Positions 49,552-62,945 are shown, counted from the stretch's first letter. The stretch: 64,000 nt of DNA from Chrysomallon squamiferum (GCA_012295275.1 CM022665.1:22088502-22152501), one strand, 5' to 3'. Numbers and translations are program-made. Notes: generated by a model from the letters alone, not told the origin.

Positions 49552-49722
49552 TAAAGAAATATAAGTTACAAATAGTTTTGGACAAGTAAAGAAATACAGG
49601 TTACAAATAGTTTTTTGACAAGTAAAGAAATAGAGGTTACAAATGGTTTTTGACAAGTAAAGAAATACAGGTTACAAATAGTTTTTTGACAAGTAAAGAA
49701 ATAGACGTTACAAATAGTTAAT
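49552..49722. repeat. 36-bp tandem repeat, nearly five copies
   Basis: The unit is GTAAAGAAATACAGGTTACA followed by AATAGTTTTTTGACAA, about 36-37 bases long. Five consecutive copies differ at a few positions (ACAGG/AGAGG/AGACG and T-run length). Confidence 0.93.
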
Positions 49723-50129
49723 AGAACAATTTGTTAAAGTTAGGCTCTACTTAAGAACAGACTGATTCTCAAAAATTATTATTTAAACAAATTTATACAT
49801 ACACAAACAAATAAACACGTAATAGTTCTTTTTAAATTTAATATTTCTTTTTTGTGTAAGGTACATTAGTTAATATGTATTTATTTTTCTTATTCCTCTT
49901 TACATTGAGAGAGTCGGTTGAGCGAAATGAGTGATTGTTGTATGTTTCATTTCGAAAATTACACGTGTTTTCTTGAACATTCTTCATTTAGAAATTGTTA
50001 TAATAATAATAATAATAATTATAACTTCATTTCCACACAAACAGACAGACATACAAAAAATAACCAACAACATGTACTGGGGATAGTAATACAACTTAAC
50101 TTCTATGTCAAACCATTTTCTACACAACG

Positions 50130-50830
50130 TAAAACTCACAACATATTTTCTGTATCGTAATACTTGAACATAATACTTACAACTTTTTTTTTTTTTTTTA
50201 TATTAAACCATGTTGTACTGAACATAATTCTTATAACTTATTTTCTGCATTACATCATGTTTAAAGAAAATAACGTTTACAATGTTTTGTCCATATCATA
50301 CTATACCGTACTTAAAGCAGTATAACATTTATAACTAATTTTCTATATCAAACCTTGTTATACTGAAAATAATATTATATAACAACAAAATATGGAATAC
50401 TATTGTACTGATAATTCTATGATACAAGCTGTTTTTTTGTAAATCAAAGCATACAGTACCGAAAACAGTAATATTAAAATTTATTTTCTGTAACAAACCA
50501 CATTGTAATGGGAATAGTAGTATTTACAACGTATTATCTATATCCAATCAAATTATACTGTAAATGATAGAATAACATTGTCTTTATTGATATTGTACAT
50601 AAAATAATACTTATAACTTACTTTCTGTATAAATACATAGTATACTGTAATATTGTTTCATACTTACAACTTATTTTCTGTATCAATCCGTCTTACAAAG
50701 AAAAGGATATGCAACATTTCTATACCAAAATAGTATATAAAATAATACTTATAGCTTATTTCCCGTATCAAATCATGGCAAACTAAAAACTGTATAATAC
50801 TTACAATTATATCCTATCAAATGAAACAGT
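50130..50830. repeat. Degenerate tandem repeat, about 50-60-bp unit
   Basis: The order TTATTTTCTGTATCAAA, then CATnnTATACTGAAAATAATA and CTTATAAC recurs about a dozen times over 700 bases with heavy divergence and variable spacing. Copies are recognisable near 50133, 50215, 50330, 50480, 50620, 50670 and 50755. No coding capacity. Confidence 0.7.
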
Positions 50831-52081
50831 ATTTATCCACACACAGTTTAACAGTAATAACAGCCAAACTACACGCTGCAGTATAACTAAATATAACAAT
50901 AAGTGTGTAACGGTATCTACAGGTATTGTCAGGGTACCTCCGAGTACAGAAAATATCTTATTGTGATAACAATATTCATTGTTTCCACTATGTGAAAAAT
51001 AATACGTACGTGAGTAACGTAAACATTTTTTTTTTTTTTTTTTTTTATGAAGGCGGACGGTATAGACATTAATGTTTCAACTTTGCAGTGAAGCGAGGCG
51101 TCAGTTATAATTGTTTGCGATTATTAACTCATTATGTAGCTGCACTTACTGGTTATTCTAATCTGATACATTTATGACTATAGAATGAGGTGTGCTTAGT
51201 CGTGCCTGAGCAACAACCTGGGTAGTCTAAACAATGTTTGCTTTTGTAATCGTTTATCATACATTATATCTCAAGACAGAGCATGCCTGATAATTGGGTA
51301 GTAAAACAATACTGGAAAATCAGGGGAAGCGTACTGGCGTAAGATCTGGAGGAGCAGTGGCGGTTAACTGGCCTTCAAGAGTCGGGTAAAAAACAAGGCA
51401 GACGCATCTGTGTAAAATTTCGGGCAAATCAACCCCCTTAACCAGAGCCCCGACACGCCCATGAGGAGTGCGTGAGGGGTGTGTGTGTATGTGGAGGTGA
51501 TTTAGATTGAATTGCCAATTTCGACATTAACTGAACATTTTAAAATAATTCAGTAATGGACAGTATTGTTTTTGTTGTTACTGAAATTATTACTCTGAAA
51601 CATTTGTAGCCTTATTGATGTATACATGAATACCAAACTGATTTATGGATTAAAAAATATTTGTTGGTATTTTATTTATGGGTAGTGCTATCTCCTGTCA
51701 CCGTCTGACGTCATAAGCATAAGAAATTCGCGACTGGTAATAAACACCAGTGGTCCAGAAAAATAATCTGTTTATGTCGTGGAGTCTTATCCTTCAATGT
51801 TTTTTCTTTTGTTGTTTTATCTTTTCATGATCTCATATAGATTTTGTTGAATAAATAAGTATTAAGAATTGACATTATTATGAAATATACTACTTCATAT
51901 TATTATTATTATTATATCTCTGTTTTACACATTGATAATATTTTGTTCCTTTTTTCTTTTTTTACAAACATACTGACACTTGCTCTTATAAATATTTATT
52001 GTAATTAATTTTATGTATATAATGCAGAGTAATTATACTAATGAAACATATGTATACTATCGTCTGAAATCAGCAATAGGA

Positions 52082-52240
52082 AAAAAAAATAAATAAACTC
52101 CACTCCCCCAAAAAGCAAACAAACCATTTAATAAAATGGGGAAAAAAAAAATAATAATAATAATAATAATAATAAACAAAAAAATAAATAAACAAAACAA
52201 AACAAAATAAAATAAAATAAAATAAAATAAAATAAATACA
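52082..52240. repeat. A-rich AATA/AAATA low-complexity tract
   Basis: Runs of AAT and AAAAT/AAATA units. The His/Phe/Leu-rich open frames on the minus strand here are repeat artefacts. Confidence 0.9.
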
Positions 52241-52337
52241 TGTATGTGTCTGTGTATTTGAATGTGTGTATGTGTGTATGTATGTTTAAATAATGCATAT
52301 ACACCCATATATACATTTACATGCATGTATGGAAATA

Positions 52338-52339
<2 letters not shown>

Positions 52340-52369
<30 letters not shown>

Positions 52370-52399
52370 AAGATGTATGTATGTATATATGTATGTATT

Positions 52400-52431
<32 letters not shown>

Positions 52432-52562
52432 GATGTATGTAAAGATGTATGTATGTATGTATGTAAAGATGTATGTATGTACGTGTACGTACGTACGTAT
52501 GTATGTATGTATGTATGTATGTATGTATGTATGTATGTATGTATGTATGTATGTATGTATGC
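52340..52562. repeat. (ATGT)n microsatellite with AAAGATGT variants
   Basis: About 220 bases of ATGT tetranucleotides, regularly interrupted by AAAGATGT units and a short ACGT-rich variant near 52480-52500, ending in a pure run of some 16 units. It yields long Met-Tyr-Val-Cys and Ile-His-Thr-Tyr frames that are not genes. Confidence 0.95.
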
Positions 52563-55183
52563 ATTCAAGATCCTAGCTATTTATCCGGCTTCAACAAATC
52601 CGGAAAATCCTAAAACAAAACCGGCTATATTTTACTTTCTGCGTAGAAACAAAAGACTCGGTTTCTGAAGATGATTAACTTGTGTGTTAAAAACAGTTTT
52701 CTTCTTTACTTTGTTAAATGATTAATAAAGATAAAACACGCTGTACTTTAGAAATGTATTAATTTGTATGCAATAAATAATGTGCAGTGTATTTCATTTC
52801 CTCTACAGATGTGCAGAGTAAATGCTAAAACAAAATTATGTTCTTGACTTTTCTTCCTTTCATTTTCATCCTCTATATTATACGTGATAAAAGTATTTTA
52901 AGAATTTTAAGTAGATTAATAACCATCAAACAGACCCATCTTTAGAAGTGTATTAATCTGTATTTGTTAAAAAATGTTTTATTCTTTACTTTAGGTATGT
53001 GTGTGTTTATGTGTATATATACTAATGAATTTTTGGATTTCGTTATAAATATATAGACACACACACACACACAAACACTAAAGAATTGTTTTGAAAAATA
53101 TAAGAAAAATTCGTTAATGTCTATATGCATACATGTTTATGTGTGTATACGTGCGTTTCTGTTGTAAATAAATAAATAAATAAGTAAATGAATAAAAAAT
53201 TAAATAAAAATAAGAATTTATTAAACATAGACAAGTACTGCATAGTAACATAATCGAACAAAATTAAATGACTTATTAAAATAGCTAACACCAGAGTTTC
53301 GATATTTTCCATGTAAAAGATATATATATATATATTACTCACAGTCACACAAACACACTCATATACTTACACATTGTTTTTAGATCCAAAGGCTGTGTCG
53401 CTGTACCTCATTAAGGAGTGTTTCATATTATATCATCAGCTAACACCAAGACAAATACACTGAAATTTTCCATAAACAAGATTTATTCTTTTGTATATAT
53501 TTAATTTCTTATCTCGATATGGATAGCATGTTCAAGTATAAAAGAGACAAACTAATTATGGTCTCCCCATAATAAAAATAACAACCAAACATTTGAAGAT
53601 ACTGTATAAACTGCTTCATATACCATCTCGTACAAAAAAAAAAAAAAAAAAAAAACATTATATGCCTTGCGGGTAATATGTGTTAAGAAACAATGTGCGA
53701 GGTAATTTAGCGCTAAAATGGCCTACAATGGCACGGTGGTTTATCTTTTGTAGGAGAATTATTCTAAGTCCATCAAACTAACAGCACAGGCGTTGGTTGT
53801 CTACGCTCCACCACTTCTGTTATCGATAATTACATTCACTTCGAAGGGAATACTGTAGCTTCTGGGTTTTTTAATCTGTTTTGGGGGAGCATGGTATAAT
53901 TATTTCTGTGACTTATTTTCTTTAATTGTTTTGGACGACTATAGAAGACCTAATGACTTTAATCAACAATTGTATGGCATACAAGAATATAATCATATCC
54001 TTTGTTTTTGCTACTTGTCATTTATCGGTCGAGCAGTCGACTATACAGTCAGACTGTATATTTGTTAGTCTATCCATTAGTCTGCTGCCCGTTTTGCCGC
54101 TTAGTGCGCTTATATAATTATGGATGTGCATATACATATGTATATCTACCTGTGTTGGTCTATATAGGTATCTACTTAAATTATACATGCTTACGTTTGT
54201 CTGCTCGAGTGTATGTATATTTAACAGGGGAAGGGACACAACTCACATGCTTTCTTTTTCTTTTTCTTTCTTTTTAATGACATTTACTTATTCTGGAATT
54301 AAATATGTATTAGCTTTTACATTTTTTCCCCCCTTAATGTCCTTGGTCACTATAATGTGAAGTTAATTACTGAGTAATGTTATTATGCTCTACACAACCT
54401 AATGATCGAGTCTGCCTTATTACTGCTATTATTGTTGTTGTTGTTTTTGTTTTGGGGATAGTTTTTGTTTTTATTGATAATGATGTTTACCAGCTACATT
54501 TGTATATGCGTATCATTGTTTCTAATTTCCATGTAATGGTACGATGTAAAATTATTTACGAAATCAAAACGTTGTCAGTATCAAAATATATTATGAAATA
54601 AACAGTGATAAATATACAATATAAATAATTGCAAACAATATTCTATGTGAACTTTTTATTCATAAAAGAATGACAAAGAGCTCAAAGTGTAACAGTCATT
54701 TTTATCCTGTTGAATCTGTGCTTTTCTTCTTTACGGTATTTTATAAGCCCAGTGGACGCAAAATAAAAAATAAAATATTATACTTCAACATTATTATTTT
54801 TAATGCAAAGCAAATATTTTATTTTGATTTAATTTATATATAAATTTATAATGTATTCGTGGCGATATTTGTTTTTGACGGATAATAGATTCAAAATGCA
54901 CTGTAACTTGAGTTTATAGTTAAAACAATTGCTAAGGAAAACATTTATCTCTTCCTCTGGCTGTTTGGTAAAATTGTTTTATCACTTAATATTAATAACA
55001 GCATTTATTCCATAAAACCGGTAAAACTATAAATAATTTACATTTATTAGAGCTTTGCAAACCTGTACTTAACTTTATATTTTGAAATATTTAAACTTGG
55101 ACTAAAATGCATTTATTTATAAGAGGAATTTGTTTTTGTGGTATTTTGCGGTATGTCTGTTTACCATAACCCACAATGCTTTT

Positions 55184-55201
55184 CTTCCGATAGATTTCCG
55201 G
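55184..55201. promoter_or_regulatory. ETS-like sites in the eIF1A promoter
   Basis: CTTCCGA (55184-55190) and TTTCCGG (55195-55201) sit about 110-125 bases upstream of the eIF1A start codon. They resemble ETS-family GGAA core sites, which are usual in housekeeping promoters. This is a motif match only. Confidence 0.3.
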
Positions 55202-55308
55202 CTTGTGTTTTTCACATGTTGAAATAAATTCTTGTTGTCAATATTGTTTACCATATTTTACGTTTATATTTGATTGAACTATCTGCTTATCCGTTTACTT
55301 CTTTCATC

Positions 55309-57842
55309 ATGCCAAAAAATAAAGGTGAGTCATATTTTTTGAGATTATATATGACATTACAAAAGTAATGTTTGCCCCTTTCCTTTTTCTCTAGAAGCAG
55401 CAGAACACTGAACAGTAAAAATGAACGTAAATTCTTTGTAACAGTTAATATCGTTGTTATATACATTAGAAGCAGACGTTACAATATTAACCTTTAAGTA
55501 ATAAATATTACATTATGTCCCTCTACAGTGTAATTACTGTAAATGAAATAAAATTCGGCACTCGAAATAATTAACATGACGAAAATGACGAATAAATACT
55601 AAAATAGTAGTATATTCATAATTAATTATTCAGTCTGTTTCCATGATCATTTGACCATTAGTATTAGATTCACTATTTTAATTATGAAATTATGATACGA
55701 TTACATTTTTTTTTTTTTTTTTGTATTAAGAGAAAGATAGTGATGCAGAATAATATGACTAAGTTATTAACATCCTTCTTTCTTTGCATTCATATTCCAG
55801 TTCATAAAACGTTTAATATTTAATTCCTGTATAATTAAAGAAACAGGAGTGACAGTTATTTCATTATGATATCATTTCCTTTGTTAACTAAATTTATCTC
55901 TTTACAGGAAAGGGAGGTAAAAATCGAAGACGAGGAAAGAATGAAAATGAAAATGAAAAAAGAGAATTGGTTTTTAAGGAAGATGGGCAAGGTTATCAGT
56001 TTTATATTGTTATTTACAAGAAATAATAAATATTTAAAAAAATTGTTGTACTTAAAAGCTATGTTTGTAGATTAAAATCTTTTATGTATATTAGTAAATA
56101 AAACATTTCTTTCTTCCATCAGTTTCAGTAATACTGTAAAAACAAATTAATATTTTTTGTTCAGAGTATGCTCAGGTGACAAAGATGTTGGGAAACGGGA
56201 GATTAGAAGCACTCTGCTTTGATGGAATAAAGCGATTATGTCACATCAGAGGAAAGCTTCGTAAAAAGGTTTATTTGTTTTTCCATAATGTTTTTTGTAT
56301 TTTACTATTTAAAATTCACATTAATCACTGTGTACAAAATGCCCCCCAAAATTAGTGTTAAAGTGGTCAGTTTATTCATTTTTATCCCATGCTTTTCATA
56401 CCAGTTTACATAACACTGAATGCTTTTCTAGCATTTAGATGTTCAACAAGACAGTTAAAAGTGTAAATTGTCAAACAGAAGGAAATATAATTAATGTAAC
56501 ACCTGTATACTTGATACAATTCAGTTATAAAACCCCCTGTAGAATAGTTTACTCATCAAAATAATAAAAAATAAATATAATAAAAATAATAATAAAAAAA
56601 AAGAAAGAAAAAAAGGATAAATTAATATTAAGGATAATTTCCAAAATTTATGGAACCTGTATTTCTTAAATAAAACTATTTAACTTTTTAATAAGTGCAC
56701 ATTTACAAACTCGTATATGTATGCATATCCATACACACACATGCACACACCCACACACACAGAGTATTCTTATTCAGTTTATGAGTTCGGCCAAATTTGT
56801 TTTTCTTTTAACCATTTGTATTGTATTCTGTCATTTAGTATCGGACTTTTTATTTTTTGAAAGAAACAAAAGTACACTAAACAAGTAATAATTCAATCTT
56901 TTTTTTAATTTATGCAGGTGTGGATCAATGGTGGTGACATCATATTACTTGGTCTCCGTGACTACCAGGACAACAAAGCTGATGTCATTCAGAAATACAC
57001 ACCAGATGAAGCCAGAAATCTGAAAGCATATGGCGAGCTGCCTGAAAATGGTAGTTATCAGCTTTTAATACTGACCATTCTGTAGCTATAAAGCATAAAG
57101 ATATGTTTGAAGTTTGAATTAGTTTTACAGACATTTGCTACATCTTGTATTATTTTTTTATGCTTTTCAAAATAAAATGCAGTCTGACTTCAATACAGAT
57201 ATTTATGTATGGGTATTTGAGTGCTATGTTTTCAATTTCCAGCTAAAATCAATGATGAGGATGTTGATGACAATGTCACATTTGACTTTGATGGTGAAGA
57301 CATTGATGAGGTAAGAAGACTGAGAATCATTGTTTTTATTTATAAGCTTTCAGAAGACGTTATTATTCTGTTTTTTCATCTTCATACTTGAGTTGTTTTT
57401 GTACACTAAATTTATGAATATGAATTAGTTACATCAATCAAAGTAATGATGTGTGATATATGAGTTGTTATGTTTGCTTGTGATGTACAAAATCGTGCTG
57501 AAAGTAGAATTAAAAGGTAGGTGATAACATGAAATACGTTGAATATGCTTTTAATCTGAAACAGAGAAGGGATGTTTTTTTAATATTGTCATATAATGTT
57601 TTATTTGATCTAACTACTTTCTTTAATGAGCCCAATTTCAAGAATACGAAAAGAAAAGGATGAAAAAATACCTTTTACATACTTCAGGCATTAAGGCTTG
57701 AGCATTCAACTCACCATGTGGCTTCATACCTGTCACATTGCTAGTGTCTTTGATCCTTGGTACAGTGCTTGCATAGTAACTATGCAGGTTTGTATACATG
57801 TACTTTAATGTAATGCATTTTTTTTTATTCTTCCAGATTTGA
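55309..57842 (+). CDS. EIF1AX: Eukaryotic translation initiation factor 1A
   Basis: Six coding exons: 55309-55324, 55908-55991, 56165-56268, 56918-57050, 57243-57310 and 57837-57842, giving 136 aa (human 144). All joins keep frame. eIF1A binds the A site of the 40S subunit, promotes scanning with eIF1, and hands over to eIF5B at subunit joining. The basic N-terminal tail ([18 protein letters not shown]) and the OB-fold ([68 protein letters not shown]) are almost identical to human. The acidic tail is shorter but ends DIDEI, matching the eIF5B-binding end of the family (DIDDI in human). The last exon contributes only one codon (Ile) and the stop. The donor of intron 2 (CAAG|GTTATC) is weak, but the frame and homology require it. 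Confidence 0.97.
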
Positions 57843-58971
57843 CGAATGGATACCAACATTTCTTTCTTCGTCATCAGTCATTTTTTTTTTTTTTTCTCAT
57901 GGACATTGTGTCTGAGAAAATAATATAGATATGATCAGTTGATCTGACAGAGGTATAGTCTTTTATCATTTTGGCTAAGGAGGCTTGGATTTTTCTTTTG
58001 TGTTGTGGAGAAATGTATTATGTAACATTGGCCGTTTTGATGAAATGTTATTGGACTTAATTGATATCAAAGAGATGGTACCATGTGTATAATATAAAAT
58101 TAAATATGACTCTCACTGCCTGGAGAAAATAATAACTCTGTTTTGAAGAAATTTAGCATTTAAACTTTAAATAAATCCTTGTTAGCATTTTAAAAAGTTT
58201 CTGGACTAATGAACTATATTGTTTGAATATAACTTGGCCAATGAAAACAACTTAATCCCACAAGCTACATTTTATAAAGTTCATTCTCCTGTTTATAATT
58301 AATAAAATTAGCCAAAGTTGTGAATAGCCAGTTCCATTATTTATCATATATTTTGATGAACTGTTTTAAACTTGTAAATATTTTTGGAATTTTTGAGCAG
58401 TTGTCATAATAGATTTTCTTTGTGCACATTATAGATAATTTTTTAAGTGGAATAAATGTGTATATATTTTCCTGTTAACAGGGAAACAAAATTAATGTTT
58501 ATCTGCTAGATTCTCATTTATATCAGTTGATAAAATTAAACAGTTTGAATATACTTTAATTTGAAATACATTATGAGATTCTAGATGGTTTTTATAATAT
58601 CATCCTGTTTTTTTAGTTGCTTCATTTGCAGAAAAGAATAAGTCAGAAATTAAATAGGCATCTTAACCATGGTAATTGTATATTCTTGTGTTATCTTTAT
58701 TATTAAATAACTTGCTTGCCAGTTAATTGTTCTGTTCAGTAGGACAGCTAAATTTTTAATTCATGCCTTTGTTTTAGTGAATTTTTTTTCTGTTGATCTT
58801 TAAAATGTTTCTTAAACTGTCTATTTTCTGTTGATCTTTAAAATATGTTTCTTAAATTATCTATTTTCTGTTGTTGATTTTTTTCAAATTAGGAAAATTG
58901 TTTGTTTTCATTTGAGCCCAAAAATTAAAGCTGCCAATTAATCTGCTAAATTTCTTTATATTATTATTCGT

Positions 58972-59007
<36 letters not shown>

Positions 59008-61180
59008 TTAGCATAGTGTATATTTAAAAATGAAAATATCCATTTGTTAAATAAGTAAACACTGTTTATAGATATTCAGTTTAGAAGTGACGGTTTGTTC
59101 TTTTGTAAAGAAATGTTTTTTTTTTTTTTTTTTTTTCACCTTGCCTAGAGTAATATCACTATCTTAACAAGATTAATAAACATTAGATAAATAAAAAAAA
59201 TAATAATAATAAACCGCCCAAAAAACGAAAACCACAAACCTTTTTAGATTCTGAACTTTTTAATTTACCACATTTTTAATGAGTGCGTCTCAAGTATTGT
59301 TATATTTAACACCATGAATTACTGAGACAGTTTTTCAGGTTATTATATACATTTTTATTCTGTTTAAAATGTGTACAAATATATACTGGTATACTGGGCA
59401 CAATTTACAAATATTTTTTTCCGTTTTTAAATTAAATATTGAATGTTAATTGGTTTATTTTTAAAATACATACACTTTTACTTTCTTTTATTTTAAATAA
59501 AGAAAATAACGGAAGTTAACTCTATAAATTTAACTGCATTTCATACAGCAATTCATAATTAAATGGGTCATGTGATTTAAAGTAAAACAATTATTTTTGT
59601 TACTATATTTCAGAGTTACTACAGATTTCAGATTTGAAATTGTGCCCAGCATATTTGTATTTTCTAAGAAAAAATTTCAAATCACATTTGAATTTTTATT
59701 CAAAGGAAAATGTAATTATAAATAGTTTTTCTTTGGATGATCAAACGTTTAAGTTTTTAATCTTCAATAAATATGTTTTTCTTTTTATTGTGGTCATTGT
59801 TTTGCCTGTGGTAAACTGACTGAATTTAATTTGTTCTACAAACTTTCTTGACTGTGAGAATTTTAGAAGTTAGTACTGTTCCATTTTCTGATTATTTTTA
59901 TAATAAAAAATGTTGAGAATTGTGTTAGAATATGTGGACTCGGAACTTTATTAACAGTTAGCTTTGTTTAGTTTAAAAAAAAGTTTTCAAATCATACAGT
60001 AGAATAGAAAAGATTTTAATTTTTTCTTGTATATAGTTGGGAAGGATGCAGATGATAAAATTAATAACTTTCAAAATCTTCCAATATCATCAGCTTTTTA
60101 TTGAGGACTAATTGTGTTAATGACTGGGTTTTTATTTATTTATTTAATTTTTTTTAAAGATATTTGGATTAGGTTTCAGTTTTGTATCTTAGTTTATGTA
60201 AACATAAGATAATGAACACATGTATGTATGTTTACACTTTATATATCTGGGGTGCTTATTATTTTTTATGATTAAAATGAGGATTTGATTTAAATAGGCT
60301 GTATTATTTCTTTTTGTTCTGAATACAATAATTAATAGTTTAAAGAAAAAAAGCTAAATTTTATTTTTATTTATATCAGTTCATTAATTTTAAATTTAAT
60401 GACAATGTTTATTTTTCTGTTACTTTAGTTATTAATTTGTATATTATTTTGTGGGAAGTAAGGTAAAAATATTGTATAAAAAAAACGAGTTCTTTATTCA
60501 CTATTATTTGTATATTGTTTGTCTGTAATTCTATTATGAATGTGTGTATTAAAATTTTTGTCAGATGCAGTTTTGAAATAAAGTCAGATAAATCTTTATT
60601 TTGAAGTTGATTTTTAATTACCGGCTGAACCTTTATATAGTTTTTTAATTTTTAATTTTTTTTTGTCTTCGAGAAGGAGATACGTGAAACAAAAACAAAA
60701 AAAAAAAAAAAAAAGGGGGAAAAAAATACTAGTGGCAATAATAAAAATAAAAATTTTGAAAGTGGTATACATTGTAAAACAATGCTGTTTCAGACTTGGT
60801 AATGAGAAAAAATCATGCTGAAATTAATTTTTAAAAATTTTATATATTAATTTAGAGTTGTATTTATATTAGCACTTGTAAAAACAACTTCGGAAATGGG
60901 CAGTTACTTGACCATGTGAAAAATGTTTGTTTTGGGGCAACCATGAGAGCATATAAAAAAAAACCACAAGCCTCCCCCCCCCAACAAAAACAACTTGTGT
61001 GAATGACTAAATGAAAAGCAATAAAAACAGTTTGTGTATGACTAAATGAACTTTGTTCGGTAAACTGCCGTGAAATGGAAGTGATTACATAGTTTTTTAA
61101 TTTCCTCGATTGGTCATGATAGTTTTGGATGCAACATTAAAGGAAATACAAAAAGCTAAACATTTTGTCAGTACAGCCCA
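57843..61180 (+). other. eIF1A 3' UTR / downstream region
   Basis: There is no gene visible. The sequence is AT-rich with long A and T runs (about 58977-59005 and 59117-59137). AATAAA at 60577 is followed by a T-rich stretch and could end a long 3' UTR; earlier AATAAA signals (for example near 58452) are equally possible. A near-duplicate segment (TTTTCTGTTGATCTTTAAAA and flanks) occurs at about 58788-58822 and 58825-58862. Confidence 0.5.
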
Positions 61181-61499
61181 GATTAAACTATTATTACAAC
61201 CTATTATAGACAGTGGCGAATTAAAGTTTAGGAGGTAAGCGGGGGTTTCTGAAGCAATATGTAAATGTTTATAATTTGAGAGAGAGTAAATAATAAACTG
61301 ATGCGAGTTTAGAGAGAATGATGGGAGGGGTTAGGTACAAAAATACGAAACCTGCCCAGATTCAGATTCAGAAACATAATACGGGCAATCCCCAGTAAAG
61401 AGTTTTATCAAAGATACATCTAACAGTATCTAAACTGGATTTCAAAAACAAGAATAAATATAAATTGAATTCTGGTAAAAGAAAATACACTGGGTTAGA

Positions 61500-62230
61500 T
61501 ACAAACATCGTAAATCTAAAAAAAACAACGATAATTTTCTAACAGCTGCCGAAAAGTCACCACTGGTCCGAGGTTCTAATTTTGTTCCCTTCCCAGAAAC
61601 CAAAACTTTTTTAAAAGCATTTCTTGGTAACGACGTAATGGACACAGCTATATCTGAACATGAAACTAAATTAGGTGGTTATTTTAAAGACTTACGTTGA
61701 GAAAAAATTACTGTTCACTGAAAAATCAGGTCCCATCCTTGAAAGATAGATCTTTTAAGTCACAAAAATGTATTTGAAAATGTTCGAAATTTAATAGTTC
61801 ATTTGAATAAAGAAAATGTATCTGTTCAGGAACAACGTGCTCTCAACTGTTTACTAAAATCTGCACTAGAGTAATCAAACCGGCTAACGGCAAATGTTAT
61901 TTTATCAAGAGAAAACTACATCCACGAATTCCGTAGACAACTCCACAGTAGAAAATATTACAAAAAAGCCATTTGGCCAACCAGTGGTAATAAACTGTAT
62001 AGAATCATATCTCTTCTATGGAACAGGATCAGATAAATAAAAAACAATTGAACTATCCAGCATTAAGATTTCACTCTTAGACTCGAAAATTCAAAAGCCA
62101 AAACAGACCTCATGAGACTCGAACGAGAAGCTTTTCGGAATCGCACGTTACAAATAGAAACCATTTGGAGCAAACGTTGAATCGGGCAAATGTAAAGAGA
62201 GAGATAAAGTAATTTTCCCGATAGTTTACA
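61500..62230 (+). mobile_element. Decayed Penelope-like retroelement (RT N-terminal part)
   Basis: A frame from 61529 reads DNFLTAAEKSPLVRGSNFVP and on to a TGA at 61698. It resembles the start of Penelope-like reverse transcriptases (pattern LS.EE..LL..GL.FVP.P). A second piece (61804-61974) reads QEQRALNCLLKS, an in-frame TAA, then NVILSRENYIHEFRRQL, corresponding to the ALK.L...IVIKPADKG..VV..DYI.E..RQL region, with the ADKG part missing. A short third piece near 62110-62180 (LEREAFRNRTL) resembles the C-terminal end of such elements, so the catalytic core appears deleted. It is broken by stops and indels and is not functional. Confidence 0.6.
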
Positions 62231-62280
62231 ATCGGCGCAATGTGTTAACTCCAATAGCATCATATCCCGAGATAGCTTAC

Positions 62281-62338
62281 ATAAAAACAACAAAAAAACA
62301 AAACAAACAAAAACAAAAACAAAAACAAAACAAAACAA
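62281..62338. repeat. (AAAAAC)n-like A/C repeat
   Basis: Alternating A-runs and single C residues (AAACAAAAAC type) following the retroelement remnant. It may be the tail region of that element. Confidence 0.7.
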
Positions 62339-62734
62339 GTTTAGAGAACATTTTACTCTATACAATTTTCTGAATAATCCCGTCAGAACTCATATAAAGA
62401 CATGTTTTCAGTTGTTTTAAGAATCAATTCATTAAAAGGTGCGGAAATAATTTGAAATGTTTCCAAAGACAGGCTTTTCTAAGAACGCTTTTTTGAGATG
62501 TCACAGTTTTGTAACATGGAGAAAGATTTATGAAATAGTTTTAAATATATTTTATTTTATTGCATTGTTTATCTGTGTAGTCTCCTGAACACTTCTGTGT
62601 ATAATTTTAAAATGATTTTTGTATGTGATTATATATTTTTAAAATGAAGTGGTAAAATAATAAATACTTAGCTAAAAACAAATCAGTACAAGCTAATTAA
62701 AATTAAACTGATCAAAGGACACTGTAATATACAT

Positions 62735-62945
62735 TACATTAGTCAACATACATAGGTACGGACGTGTTTACACACATACATACTTAGGTATGGACGTACT
62801 TACATACGTACATCAATACTTTGGTACGTATTTTTCAGAATACATGCACACATACATCAATATATATATAATTTACTTGCATATTTACCTAAGTACATAC
62901 TTACGCAAGTGCATTCACACGCAGTTACAAATGCTTACACTAATA
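62735..62945. repeat. Degenerate ACATAC/TACGTA-rich stretch
   Basis: Loose tetranucleotide-type repetition of CATA, TACG and TACAT with no pure core. It resembles a decayed version of the ATGT microsatellite at 52.3-52.5 kb. Confidence 0.55.

Larger units (their letters stand above)
46238..55308. other. Large intergenic region, LRRC74 to eIF1A
   Basis: About 9 kb between divergent genes in which I recognise no protein or RNA gene. It holds a mollusc-like repeat fragment (about 46.56 kb), a pogo/Tigger-like fragment (about 49.02 kb), two degenerate tandem arrays (49.55 and 50.13 kb), A-rich and ATGT microsatellites (52.1-52.56 kb) and numerous short dipeptide or Leu/Phe-rich frames without family similarity. 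Confidence 0.55.

Noticed and set aside
52057-52668. Met-Tyr-Val-Cys and Ile-His-Thr-Tyr frames on both strands
   Set aside because: Translations of the ATGT tetranucleotide array.
53926-54601. Several overlapping hydrophobic frames
   Set aside because: Mutually overlapping, AT-driven composition, no similarity and no splice continuity; treated as noise.
61442-62365. Minus-strand frames of 67 and 100 codons
   Set aside because: Antisense to the Penelope-like remnant and to an A-rich repeat; not independent genes.
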